From assembly GCA_017871115.1 (NCBI GenBank), contig JAFCIZ010000002.1:1943501-2007500 (forward strand): a stretch of 64,000 nucleotides of DNA. The letters are read 5' to 3'. Both the position numbers and the translations under genes were made by a program. Below the pieces are notes generated by a model. It had not been told where the DNA came from, did not search any database, and saw only the letters and a program-made list of their open reading frames with translations. Positions within the stretch are counted from its first letter, which is position 1; each line of letters opens with the position of its first letter. Below, piece by piece: positions 10,998-23,300 of this stretch. The DNA is from Cunninghamella blakesleeana. Its lineage: Eukaryota > Mucoromycota > Mucoromycetes > Mucorales > Cunninghamellaceae.

Positions 10998-12514
10998 ATG
11001 GATAAAAATAAAACACCACCTAAAGTAACTATTAGTATGGATTTGGATAGTTTACTTGCTCAAGAAATTGAAGAGTTAAATCAAGATTCTTTAGAAAATA
11101 AAAATATCAAAGAAGCGGTAATTATAGACCGACCTAATCCTAATGGGTTTGATGATGATTCATATAGTTCTTCGGAAGATGAAGGTCGTGGGAAAAGGTT
11201 TCAATTTTTACGTTTTGGCCGATCCTCTTCGCCTCACCGCCATTATCGCCCATATTACCGCTCATATGCACCAGGTAGTGATGATTATGAAGACGATTTA
11301 TCTATTCGAGATCCACAACTTTTTGAAATAACAGAGCGTAATAGAGTTATTGATTATCAAGATACCAACACCAATACCACTGGTACCATGAATATAACCA
11401 CTACCACCACAGCAACTAATACTATTACAACAGCCATGGCGAATACAACTATAGATGATGATAATGACGATTATTCTTATTTACCACAAAAACAACAGTC
11501 ATCTACAATATCATCAAGTAATAAAAAAAAACGACCTACAGAACTTGTCTTTTCGGATGTACCAAAAACAGTTACTAAACCAGATCGTATCATGGTAGAA
11601 TTGGATTATGGCTTCTCTTCAAAAGTCCCTATTAAAAAATCAAGAAAATATCTATTGGCTTGTGATTTTGGTGAAGAAAGTCTTTATGCTATGGAATGGG
11701 CTATGGGAACTTTATTACGAAGTGGTGATATTATTCATGTGGTTAGTGTTATTGGTATGGATGAAGATATAGAAGATATGGATCAAGATGAGAAATATCG
11801 TTTATGGCAAGAGGTAAATTTATTTAACTGAAAAAAAATGAATTAGAGTATTTATGTGAAGTTAAATTCATTACTATTTTTTTTATTTTATTTTATTATT
11901 TAAATACTTAAATAGTTGGACCGAAATTCAAAGTCATTAATATCAAAAGTGAAATCAATATTGGGACAGCAGTTACTCTACAATATCAAAGTTCATATTT
12001 ATTCTATAGCAGGTCATACTAGAGAATCAATTATGAGTATCATTCAATCTATACCTTTAACAATGGTAGTTTGCGGATCAAGTGGAAAGCGTGGCTCTTT
12101 AAGGGGGTGTGTATATTTTAATAATATTAAGAAAAATGATGATTTGGGGAAGAAAAAAAAATATATATGGCGATTTATAAAAAATAGTGGTGTTAGGGAA
12201 AAAAATAAATAAAAGTAAATGAGTGATAATATTAATAATGAATTAATTATCAACTCATTACTATCTCTTTATTTTATTTTACTTTTTTTTTTTTTAAAAA
12301 AAATAGTATATTAATAGGCGGTGTATCAACCTATTTAGTACAAAAATCACCTGTTCCGGTATCTGTTGTAAGACCACAAAAAAAGAAGAAAGCCAATAAA
12401 AAGAAATTAACGGCTGCACAAAAGTTAAGTGAGAGTGTTAAAGATGGACAATTAAAAGTGGATGAAGTGGAAGAAACTCGTATTCAAAGTATCAATAGTC
12501 ATGGAGGTTATTAA
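10998..12514 (+). CDS. Universal stress protein (USP) fold protein with long acidic N-terminus
   Basis: Exons 10998..11813, 11916..12106 and 12307..12514, 404 aa. The C-terminal half is a USP/UspA alpha-beta fold: YLLACDFGEESLYAMEWAMG, then LLRSGDIIHVVSVIG, then a Cys-Gly-Ser-Ser-Gly loop (residues ~328-332) followed by SLRGILIGGVSTYLVQKSPV. The Gly-rich loop resembles the ATP-binding motif of nucleotide-binding USPs. The first ~210 residues are disordered and low complexity (Ser/Glu/Asp, then Thr/Asn runs). A Lys-rich tail (QKKKKANKKKLTAAQK) follows the fold. This layout is common among fungal USPs. Stress-linked roles are known for bacterial and plant members only. Intron 2 has donor GTGTGT and a T13A8 block just before its acceptor. 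Confidence 0.85.
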
Positions 12515-12761
12515 TCTTACAAACAATTTATATACATTCAACCCTTTTCTTTCCTTTTTATTTTAATATAATAACTATACATAATAATTATAATTAATAA
12601 ATTTATCTAATGACAATAAATATTAAATACAATATTTTTTATTAATCGATTATGGAGACAGGGGAATATAAAATATAAAAACAAAATAAAGGCCTTTTTT
12701 TTTTTTTTTTGAACAAAAAATACCATTTTAAATATTAACAATAAATTATAAAATAATATGA

Positions 12762-14189
12762 TTATGATGAAAAAATAAGAAAAACAATCATTAAACTAAG
12801 TACCATAAAAAATAATCGAGACATAAAAGCATTTTGTTGTGATTGAGTTTGGAAATCATTTGCACCTCCACCTACAGGAAAATTCTACAGAAAAAAAAGT
12901 AGAAAAAAAAAGGACAGTTGAATTATATATTTATATTTTATATGCAATTATGCAGCTATTATATATATATATATATTAATAAAAAAAGAACGGTATCAAA
13001 ACTTACGAAACTGATTCCAAATGGAAATATACCAATACTTGCTGATGTAAAAGTTGAATTATAATTATAATTATTTCCTCTTATTCCTTGTCCAAATATT
13101 GAAGTATAAGGTCGATTAGGATCTCTTAAAGGTGGTGGTCGTTGACCAGCAGGGCGAGTAGGTATTGATGGATCGGTTCTATAGTTAGGAGAGAGAGAGA
13201 AAAAATGTTTAAAATTGAATTTAAAAATAATAATTCTTTCATTTTCTTTATATATAAATGTAGAAAATAATAATTGCAATAAAAATAAAAATTACCTTGG
13301 ATCTTTTTCTTCTCTACCCCTACCATAAATAGGAATGACTTTATCCTTTCCACATCCTGCTTTACATACAGGACAAGTAGGGTTTCGTGACTGAGCATTT
13401 AACCATTGTGCCAAACAAGACCAACTATAAAATAGAAAATAAAATGTATTTTTTTATACATGAGTAAAAAATAACTATTTAATTAATATTTTTCTATTTT
13501 ATATATATATATACTTTCCTTTCCTTATAATTATTTATATTGCTACTTACCAAAATAAATGACCACAAAGTGTTAAAACAGGATGGGTAGCTGTATCAAA
13601 ACTATTAAAAATAAAAAAGATAATGTTATATAATATAATAAATTTTTATTCCAAAATATTATATTTGTTATATTTGTTATTATTAATATTATACTCTATA
13701 TAAATATATCTTTTACCAAATATTACACTCATAGAAACCACCATCGCTAGAAGTATGAGACGACTTTGACTGAGTGGTATTACTACTATTATTAATATTA
13801 TTATTTATAGTGCTACTCGTCGTTCCAGACGACGATTCAGGCTCTGTTTTTGTAGTGGAATAACTGGAAGGCGTATTTCTTCGTCTCAATTCATTAGCGT
13901 CATATGAGAAATGATGTCGTTTCCTTTCCATAAATACTGGAGTAGTCGATTCCTCTTCGTTGTCTTCCCCATTTTCTTCTTCTACCACTTCTCTTATTTC
14001 TGTTGTTGATTCATTTGTTGTAGTATATGTTGTATTAGCTGTTGTTCCCGTATCTGAAGAAGTTGATATGTTTTCCTGAACTTGTGCATCAATATTACCA
14101 GTAGAAGAAGTGGTAGTAGCACTGTCAGTTTCTAAAGGTTGTGGATGATCAAATGTTTTTAATGAGGTTGTTGATTCTAGTGAATCCAT
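12762..14189 (-). CDS. RNF5/RNF185-type membrane-anchored RING E3 ubiquitin ligase
   Basis: Exons 14189..13717, 13601..13551, 13424..13296, 13178..13007 and 12884..12762, 315 aa. After a Ser/Thr/Glu-rich N-terminus there is a C3HC4 RING: Cys155, Cys158, Cys170, His172, Cys175, Cys178, Cys192 and Cys195 (CNICFDTATHPVLTLCGHLF, then CPVCKAGC). The segment after the RING, KVIPIYGRGREEKDPR then RPAGQRPPP, is the RNF5/RNF185/RMA1 signature. The C-terminus has one clear membrane segment (SRLFFMVLSLMIVFLIFSS). Family members act in ER-associated degradation. The N-terminal ~150 residues are an unusual extension for RNF5, which normally starts just before its RING. The RING is encoded across three exons. 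Confidence 0.9.
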
Positions 14190-14210
14190 TGTATTAGTTT
14201 CTATAAATCT

Positions 14211-14332
14211 ATATATATATATATATAAATATATATGTGTGTGTGTGTGTGTGTATGCGTATGTTTATATATGTATATATGTATGTATGTATGTATATAT
14301 GTATATATATATATATGTATGTATGTATATAA
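14211..14332. repeat. TA/TG and TATG microsatellite
   Basis: Alternating (TA)n, (GT)n and (TATG)n units. It creates a spurious Cys/Val/Tyr-rich frame starting at 14239. Lies in the 5' flank of the RNF5-like gene. Confidence 0.85.
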
Positions 14333-14583
14333 TAACTGATTATAAGCTATATACTTTTTTTTTATGTTTAAAAAAATTAAAAAGAAGGAAGGAAAAAGAG
14401 AGAAGAAAAAGTCGAGGAAAATTAAATGCTATTGGCTGCCTGTGTTTAAAATCTAAATATGGAATAAAATTTTATAAATCTTTTTATTCTTACTAGCATA
14501 ATCTGATTACTCCTTTGGAACCAGACGAATGTTAAGTTTTTATTGTGCTTTTAAACTACTTACCCAATGTTTAAAATAATCAC

Positions 14584-15090
14584 GTGGAAATTAGCCTATG
14601 CTTAAATGATTATATTATTAGTATGTTATAGCTTTAAGTTGATTGATTTATTATCTATAGATTTCAATAAATACTCTGCACTGGTGAGAATATATAAATA
14701 AAGCAATTAATAGCTATGATTATATTGTAGAAATTAGTTTTTATATAGATAATGGTCATACTAGTAATATAGTAAAATTTGAAGTTGATTGATTTATAAT
14801 CTATGAATACAAGTAAAAGTTCAATTAGAATATGAACTATTTAATAAATCAGCTAGTATCCAAGATCATTTTATAAAAACTAACCAGTATATAGAAAATG
14901 GTTATATAACTAGTCTGTTAGAATCTAGAGCCAAATTGTCCATTTATCATAAAGTTAAATAAATACTTATTTTGTACCTTAATCTTCAAATATACCAGTA
15001 GGTATCTAATATCTTGTGGAAATTAACATATCTATAATGATAATACTGTTACTATATTAAAATTTCAAATCAGTTAGATTATTAATATAT
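14584..15090. repeat. Degenerate tandem repeat, ~144-bp period, about 3.5 copies
   Basis: GTGGAAATTA at 14584 recurs as GTAGAAATTA at 14728 and GTGGAAATTA at 15016, spacings of 144 and 2 x 144. AAGTTGATTGATTTAT at 14636 recurs at 14782, and ATATAGATAATGGTCATACT (14743) recurs as ATATAGAAAATGGTTATATA (14889). Copies are diverged but aligned by eye over most of the unit. No coding potential seen. A related pair of copies lies at 51425-51690. Confidence 0.6.
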
Positions 15091-15520
15091 ATATAAGTGC
15101 GTACATTTAACTATTTTTTAGAAAATTGTTAAAAAGAAACTTTAAAGTTTTTTTTGGTAAAAAATCCAAATATTTTTGAAATCTCGACAACTAATAAAAA
15201 ATTATAGGTTTTATTAAAAAAGCTTTTTTAATAGAATTTTCTTATACATACACATATTCTGTTAATTTAAATTCATAAAAGTAAATTTATACCTGTATAT
15301 ATGTTTATATATATTATATACTACTTCATCTAACTAGTAATACCGTACGTTTATAACAAAATCGATATAAAGTTAAAAAAATTGACACGGAGTTTAAATT
15401 TAATCTGGAACAACCCATCTTATGCTTTTTTTTCTCTATTTTCCTATTTTTTTTTTAAAAAAATACATATACTTTCTTTTTATTTAATTTATTAAACATA
15501 CATAAAAAATATTTTATACT

Positions 15521-18500
15521 ATGACATCTTGGTGGTCTTTCGGTACAACAACAGCAAAAAAAGTAATATAATTATTTTGCTCTTTTACGCGATTTTAATA
15601 TATACACATTATTTTTTTTATCATAAATTATAACCTTTCTTTTATTATTATTATTATTATTATTATTTAAATCAGGAGCAAGTTCCAATAACAACTAATA
15701 TTGCACCTACACAACCATTCAAAGCTATGAGTAACACCTTTAAACGAGGTGTACAATATAACAGTAAGATATATATATATATATATCTGTGAAGATTATT
15801 ATTTTTATTATTCCATGTATTTTTTTAATAATATGTGTATATACCTATGAATTTATAGTGAAAATAGTTATTCGAGGTGATGTTATGACTGGCAAGTCTA
15901 CTCTATGTAATATATTAATAAATAGATGAATAAAATTGTAAAAGGAATTTATTATCTTTTATATAAATATTAATGATATCATTTACCTTTAAATGGGTAA
16001 TAGTTAATCGTTTACAGGGATTGGATTATCAAGATACTTATGCATCAACGCCACAAATTGAAGTAACTAATATACCCTGGAATTATAAAGGTAACATATA
16101 AATATAATAACTGTTTATGCAACTGAATAGTTTGTATATTTTTTTTTCTCTATTTACTATATTATTTCTTTATTTTTTTTTATTAGACTCCAATGATATT
16201 GTTAAAATTGAAGTTTGGGATGTAGTAGATAAGGCACATAATAACAATAATAATACCAAGAAAGATACAGGGATCAAATTAGAACATACAGCAGCAGCAG
16301 CAGCAGCAGCAGCAACACCATCAACAAATATAGAAAAACCCATCGATAATAAAGAACAAACAACTTCTGTTACTTCTGATTTGGCCTTGGACGCTACAAC
16401 TGTTGATGTTTATCGAAATTCACACGCTGCCATATTGGTATTTGATATAACAAAACAATGGACATTTGATTATGTAAATAATGCCCTCCTTAACATACCA
16501 GATAATGTAGCGATCCTTGTATTGGTAATAACTAAATATATACTTATATTGATTTATAAATTCGTATAAATAAATAAATATAAATATGTATATTTGTTTT
16601 AATATATTAGGGAAATTTTGCAGATAAATGGTATTTAGTAATAACAATGATAATATGTAAATACCAAATAAAATTAAAAAAAATCTAATGCTCATATTTT
16701 GCTCTATTATATTTTTTAGTTCCCAGCGCGTTGTTACTGTTGAAGAAATACATGCAACATTATATGAACATAATAAAAGGCGTATAGAAAATGGAACAAT
16801 AAAACCAAATTTAATTCGTTATGTAGAAACTAGTTTAAAAAGTGGGCTCGGGTTGAAATATATATATGAATATCTTGGTGTTCCTTTTTTACAACTCATG
16901 GTAAGGAACGATAATAATTAAAATGGTCTATTTATAATTTGAATGTATCGTTGTTTATTAATTTATGTATTATTTAATTATGTATTATAGATGGAAACTC
17001 TTCAAAAGCAACTTGAATTAAAAGCTAATGATATATTGAACCTTTTGGAAAATTTAGATAAGGATGACGATGTACCTGAAAATATGCATCGACGCCGTGG
17101 ACAAGATAATTTTGATCAACGTAAAAATATATATAATAAAATATAAAAAGAAAATAATGCACGATAAAATAGAATAAAATGGGATAGAATAGAATGAAAT
17201 ATATATATATATATATATATATACATAATACATATTAGAAGGAAAATACGATTTTAATAGAGTATGTTACTTTTTATTTATTTATTTAGCATCTGAACCA
17301 CACTTAGCAAAACAACACGAAGCATTGAAACAAGCTTGGGATAATGATTTACAAGAAATAGCGGATGATCGTAATAATAAATAATAATAAAAAGAAATGA
17401 AAAAATACATATTAAACATATCATATATATATATGCATATTTACTATTATTATCATTTATTTATTTGTTTATTTATTTAATTTAGACTCTTCGTTAGCTG
17501 TAGGTAGAGATATTGAAGAAAGTTTGATAAAGCAACACCATGCGGAAACACCACCCCCTCCAACAGGTCCTGTTGAAATAATTAAGCGAGAAGGATCACT
17601 TGTAAGACCTGATACACCTCCAACCGTAGATCAATTTGATGTTGGTACTTTGGAAGATGATTGGTTTGGTGATGATACAACAACAACAGCCATGCCCCAA
17701 AAATTGAAATATAATAATGATTCAGATGATGACGATATACCTGGTAATCCAATGGTGACTCGTGATGAAGATGTAGCTTCTGTAGAATATTACTCAGAAA
17801 AAATAACATCACCTTCTCAAGCACATTCACTACGAAAAACAAGTTTAGAACCAACTATTATAAAAGCAGATTATAATGAAGATGATGAAGATGATGAGGA
17901 TGATGAAGTTATAAATAGACCAAAGTATAATGAAGAAGATGATGATGATGAAGAGGAAGATATAAACAGCAATCACCCATATGGCGGCAGCATGATGGGT
18001 TATCAACATAATTCATCTCTTTATAATAATCATTTTTATCCAACTTCAACGTTTAAAAGTGAGTTGAATGACGTATGGGCTAATAATACAGGTATAAATG
18101 TAGTTCAATCAGAAAGTGAAGACGAAGATAATCAAATACAGATCACAGCCGTAGCACCCACAGAAGTAGCTGATGATAGTAACAATAACAACGGCAATAC
18201 CTTCCAATCGCCATCTGATTTTCAAATTGAATCTTTTACTGGAATGGGATCTTATGAAGAAATTGGAACTAACCAAGACAATCCATGGTCTCAAGGTTAT
18301 GAAAATATGGATGATAGTGATCATATAACAACATCAAATCAAGCATTTTATGAAAATGAGGAAAAAGACCAAGAAGATCGTGATATCACACATATTAATG
18401 AAGGTGTTGAAAAGGTATAAAAAAAGGAAAAAATAAAAATAAAAATAGAAGAGATGGTGATAACCTATAACTAAAAAAGGAAAGCCTTTTAACTGCGAAA

Positions 18501-18686
18501 GATATTTTATTCCACTCCCCTTAAAAAACTATGCTCTCTTTTTTGTCTTCTTTTTATTCATACATATATCACTTATTATTATTAATATAGACTAACATTA
18601 GTACAAAAGATAAAAAGGCCAAGAAGAAGAAGAAATCATCTAAGTCAGCCAAGACAAGAAAATCATCTTCATCAAAATCTCCATAA
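15521..18686 (+). CDS. RABL6: RABL6 (RBEL1/Parf)-type Rab-like GTPase
   Basis: Eleven exons: 15521..15562, 15676..15763, 15859..15906, 16004..16090, 16187..16524, 16611..16630, 16720..16900, 16991..17120, 17290..17370, 17486..18414 and 18591..18686; 679 aa. The GTPase domain starts KRGVQYNMKIVIRG. The P-loop is GDVMTGKST (residues 50-58), the switch II region is VWDVVDK (98-104), then ILVFDITKQWTFDYV and YLGVPFLQLM. A standard NKxD motif is not seen; GNFADK occupies its place. The order RGVQYN, IVKIEVWDVVDK, DVYRNSHAAILVFDITKQWTF and the C-terminal acidic block DSDDDD..GNPMV with a Lys-rich tail (KDKKAKKKKKSSK) follows animal RABL6 closely. Animal RABL6 is nuclear/cytoplasmic and growth-linked; its fungal role is unknown to me. 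A GCA tract (16290-16313) encodes poly-Ala inside the GTPase domain. Confidence 0.92.
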
Positions 18687-19288
18687 GCATCCTATTATTT
18701 TGTTTTATTTTTTAAAGGAAATACTCATTATAAAATTAATATTTGTAATAAATCTATTTTTTATTAATATTATTTGCAATATTATTGTAAATAGTGAATT
18801 ATAATAATGATGGAAAATATGATATGATATATGTATATAAGTATGTATGGTTAATTTTATTTTGTAAATAATATATAAAAGGTAAAAAAAAAAAAAAAAA
18901 AAATTAAAAAATAGGAGATTATGGGGGTGATCAATAATATATGTAAAATGAAAAATATATAGTGTCATATTGACTATAAAATTATTCTTTGTAAGACACC
19001 AGGCTTGGCATGAATACGTTTTTTTCCGTAACGAGTAAAAAAAAAAAAAAATAAAATAAAATAAAATAAAGAATAATATATTAATCAACAATGATATTAA
19101 GAATGTAAAATAAATAAACAAAATGTAAAAAGAATCAAAGGGTTTTTTTTGAAAATAAATGGAGTTTTATAAAAGAAAAAGTATAAATCATAAATAGTAT
19201 AAATAAAATAAGAGCATTTAAATTAAAAAAGGACAAAATATGTAGTAAACTAAGAAAAACATAAAAAAATAATCATATAAACTATTGG
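18687..19288. other. Convergent intergenic region
   Basis: 3' flank of RABL6 and of the small ORF at 19289. Mostly A/T, apart from a short mixed-composition island at 18988-19036 (see findings). Frames here are Phe/Ile/Tyr runs typical of AT-rich DNA. Confidence 0.55.
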
Positions 19289-19792
19289 TCATAATGGAGG
19301 GAATAAGTCAATATTAGAAGGTGGTGAAGTAGATAATGGACCATAAATGACAAAATCATTAAAATTCGTATTGAAATCAGTAACAGAAGAAGTTGGTGAA
19401 GTAATAATAGTAGTAGCCTGCATTACATTAATCCTACTGTCATTATTATTATTATTATTATTGTAGTTATTGTTGTTGTTATTGGTATCATAAAAAGAAT
19501 CATCATCAAATGAGGGTATGGTTGTATCACCAGTGATACGATAAGAAGAAGAAGAAGCAGAAGTTGAGTTGAATACAAAATCTTCCATTTCATATAATAT
19601 TTCAGAATCGTTATTGATAATACATTGTTCTATATGTAAGTTTGAAGTGGAAGTAGAAGTAGGTGGAGGTGGGAAAGGTGGTGGTCGTAGTATCCAAGTA
19701 AATGTTTCAGCTTTTAATACAGGTGGTGTAGGTAAAGAAGAAGGCTGAGAAGCTTCAATACTAGGAGACGATTGTGTTGTATGAGCTGTCAT
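19289..19792 (-). CDS. Hypothetical Ser/Thr/Pro/Asn-rich protein, 167 aa
   Basis: One ATG-started exon with a stop at 19289. I do not recognise it. It begins MTAHTTQSSPSIEASQPSS and has a Pro-rich stretch (LRPPPFPPPP, ~37-46), an acidic/hydrophobic patch (SEILYEMEDFVFN, ~62-74), an Asn run (~108-117) and a Pro/hydrophobic end (NIDLFPPL). The acidic/hydrophobic patches in disordered sequence would suit a transcriptional regulator or adaptor, but that is a guess. Codon use is ordered and non-repetitive enough to suggest a real gene. It is divergent from the kinesin, 511 bases away. Confidence 0.5.
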   Translation of the reverse strand: MTAHTTQSSPSIEASQPSSLPTPPVLKAETFTWILRPPPFPPPPTSTSTSNLHIEQCIINNDSEILYEMEDFVFNSTSASSSSYRITGDTTIPSFDDDSFYDTNNNNNNYNNNNNNNDSRINVMQATTIITSPTSSVTDFNTNFNDFVIYGPLSTSPPSNIDLFPPL

Positions 19793-20303
19793 GATATATA
19801 ATGAGTTTTATAAAGAATATTGGAGTATATATATGAATATATGAAATGAATTGAATATGAAATAATATAAATGAATATAAAAAACAAATGAACTATTGTA
19901 TAGAGGATATTTTTTTTAAAAATAAAAAAAAAAATAAAAAAAAAAAAAAATAATAGAAATAAAAATATATGGATTGAATAAAAAGTAAAAAGAAAGTAAA
20001 AGAAAAAGAAAAAGTGGTTCGCTTGGTCCACGTTGAATTTCAATTTCTCCACAGGCGCAGCATACGGAGTTTTAAAAAACCCATATCCCAATTTTATATC
20101 AAAATCAATTTCCCTTTTCTTTACCTTTTTTTATTTTGGGCGTAAAAAAACTTTGTACTACAAAAAGGTATTTTAAATTGTTTCATTGTTTTCTCCTTTT
20201 CTTAATTCCCTTTTCTTTTACATATTTTTTTCATTTTTTTCTTTTTCTTCCTAAGATATATAAATTTTTATTTTAAATTATTAAATAAAATAAAATAAAA
20301 ACA
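19793..20303. promoter_or_regulatory. Divergent promoter region (hypothetical ORF / kinesin)
   Basis: 511 bases between opposing start codons. Contains poly(A)/poly(T) tracts on both sides and a mixed-composition centre (about 20020-20095) that stands out from the AT background and could hold factor-binding sites. No defined element recognised. Confidence 0.4.
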
Positions 20304-23300
20304 ATGTCCAACTCTCCAACATCATCGACAGTATCATCGCCTGCTTCAGTCAGGTAATATATATATATATATATATATATGTATAGATATATATACTATT
20401 TTCCTTATTAAATAAATATTAAATAAAAATACGAATATACCTCTGAATAATTGCATCTTTAATCTTTTTTTTTAAAAAAATAAAATAAATAAAAACTATA
20501 GAGTGGCTATTCGAGTTCGTCCTATGTCAGCACAAGAAAAACAACAAGGTGGAAATAATAACAATAAAGAGTTTATCACTTATATACCAAACGAACCTCA
20601 AATAGTAGCAGGTCAAAAACATTCTTATACCTTTGATCATATATTTCAACCTTTTACTGATCAAAATACCATTTATGAAACTTCAGTTTTACCACTAGTT
20701 AATAAATTCTTAGAAGGGTAATAATAATAACAAAATATATACCTTTTTTGTAATGCTGGTCAACAAAAATAACATGACACAACAAAAAAGATCTCCGAAA
20801 GACTTGATCTAAACTTTCCTCTTTTTGTTTTAAAATCTTATATTTACAAAATATCATCATCATTATGATTATGATGAATATATAATAGATATAATGCCAC
20901 TGTTTTAGCATATGGGTAAATATAAATAAATAGAGACACACGTTTATTGATATATAATAATAATAATAATAATAGAAAACAAAAAAAAAAAGGGAGATGT
21001 GGGACGAAAGAATGCATAAAACTGAGCTTAAATCGCTCTTTATTTTTATTTTTTTAATATTTATAGACAAACTTCGAGTGGTAAAACTTATACTATGGGA
21101 ATAGGATTAGGATCAACATTACAAAAAGAAAATGAAGGAATTGTACCAAGGTTTATTAATACTTTATTTGATCATTTACACCATAAAAAAAAGATGAATC
21201 AACATCACCAACATCAAGTGAGCGTTTCCTTTTTAGAGTTGCATAACGAAGATTTAATTGACTTATTATTAACTTGCAGCAGTTATACTTTAAAAAAAGA
21301 AAATCAACCAATGGTAGTCATTCGTCAAGATATACAAGGCAATATTTGTTGGAGTGGGGTTCGTGAAGAAATCGTAACAAGTCCACAACAGCTATTGTCT
21401 TTACTTGAAAAGGGTTCTGTTGCTAGAGTGACTGCATCCACTGACATGAATATCTCTTCTTCTAGATCACATGCTATTTTTTCTATTCAGTTAAAACAGA
21501 CCATTAGCGATGACCAAGGCAACGATAAAACACTTACTTCTAAATTTCATTTTGTTGATCTTGCTGGCTCAGAGAGGGTAATAAAATTAAATAAATAAAA
21601 ATTGTAGTCATATTTACGTTTACATTCATATTCACTCACTCTTTTTTATTTTATTTCAATTACTAATTCTAAAAAAAACTTATATATTTATAGTTGAAAC
21701 GTACCAACGCCGTAGGCGATCGAGCCAAAGAAGGAATCTCCATCAATAGCGGCCTTTTGGCCCTTGGCAATGTAATTTCAGCGCTTGCTGATGAGTCCAA
21801 ACGTGCATCCCATATCCCATACCGCGATTCCAAATTAACACGTTTATTACAAGATAGTCTTGGTGGAAATAGCCAAACTTTGATGTTAGCTTGTGTATCG
21901 CCCTCTTGGACTAATCACAAAGAAACATTGAATACATTAAAGTACGCCAACCGCGCACGAAACATCCGTAATCGAGTTGTCATTAATCAGCAAATAGAAG
22001 AATCATCATCCCCCATGCATCAGGATCATATTAAAAAATTAAAACATCAAATTGGTAAATTACGCCAAGAATTAACGGAGAATGATGAATTTTTAGTTGC
22101 TGTCAATCATGAAATGGATACTTTAAAACATCAAGTAGAATGTATGAATCAAACTATTGAAAATCTTGTTAAAGAATTAAGTCAAGTCAAGTACCAGCGC
22201 GATTGTTATCAACTACAACTTGAAGAAGCATCATCCAACCAGAATCACCCCCACCAACAAGATAAAAAAGAAAACATATCATCACCAAATATTGCAGAAG
22301 TTTATGCCAAAACAATAGAAGAATTAAGAGTGCAAGTAAACACATTAACTTTACAAAATAAACATCATCATAAAGTCAACCCGCCTCCATTACCACCACC
22401 ACCACAACAGCGACAACAGCCTATTCGTAATAAATCATTACAAGCTAGTTTAAAAAGCTCATCCAAAGATTCAACTATTGATTCTTTCAATCGTAAAAAG
22501 AAAAAACATAGTGTACGAATGGGAAGTAAACGACTATCACACCAACGTTCAATTAATAGTTTAAGAAGAAGACAACAAAATAACAGTGGTCGTACAATAA
22601 TTGCTATAGGCAGTCAACAGCAACAAAGGGATTTCAAACATAAAAAACAAGAATGGTCTTTATTTGTTCAACAAGAAAAAGGAAAACTTGAAAAGGACTT
22701 GACTTTTGTAAAAACAATGAAGGTATAAAAAATGAAAAAAATACAAAAAAAAAAAAAAACTTTTTTTTAAATTTTTTTTCCAACTTTTTTTTTTAGACCA
22801 AAATTTTACCAAACAACTCGGAAGAAATTCAAAATAATTTCAGGGAAGTAATTCAATACTCTGAATCGCTCTTTCACCAACCTAATTTATTTTATGTTAG
22901 TGAGCCAAAGGTAATTACATTTTTAATGTTTTAATATTTATATTATAAGTACATCGTTTTATATATTGTTTTATACAATTTATATTTTTGTATTTTATTA
23001 TGCATTTTTAATAGAATGGCTCAGATAAACAAATACCAAAATCAGATAATAGTAATAATAGCAACAATTTTGTTGAACTTTTACAACGATTCGATGAATG
23101 CCTTAATCGACAAGAAGCTATGCTTCAAACTATACCTCAACTTTACCCAAATCAAAGGCATCCTATGAATAACAATAATAATAATGATCAGCAACAGCAA
23201 CAGAATAATAATAATATCAATAGTTTGAAACGACAACATGAACGCGATATGACTGATCTTAAAAAACAATATGACCAACAAATAAAAAAACAACAACATG

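Larger units (their letters stand above)
14190..15520. other. 1.3-kb intergenic region with microsatellite and degenerate tandem repeat
   Basis: Separates divergent RNF5-like and RABL6-like genes. Holds a TG/TA microsatellite (14211-14332), the ~144-bp repeat array (14584-15090) and a T10A7 palindrome (15447-15463) shortly before the RABL6 ATG. No protein gene supported. Confidence 0.6.

Noticed and set aside
14239..14496. Cys/Val/Tyr-rich frame
   Set aside because: Translation of TG/TA/TATG microsatellite followed by AT-rich DNA.
18705..19121. 138-residue Phe/Ile/Tyr-rich frame (-)
   Set aside because: AT-rich chance frame with homopolymer runs; no coding signature except the short island noted in findings.
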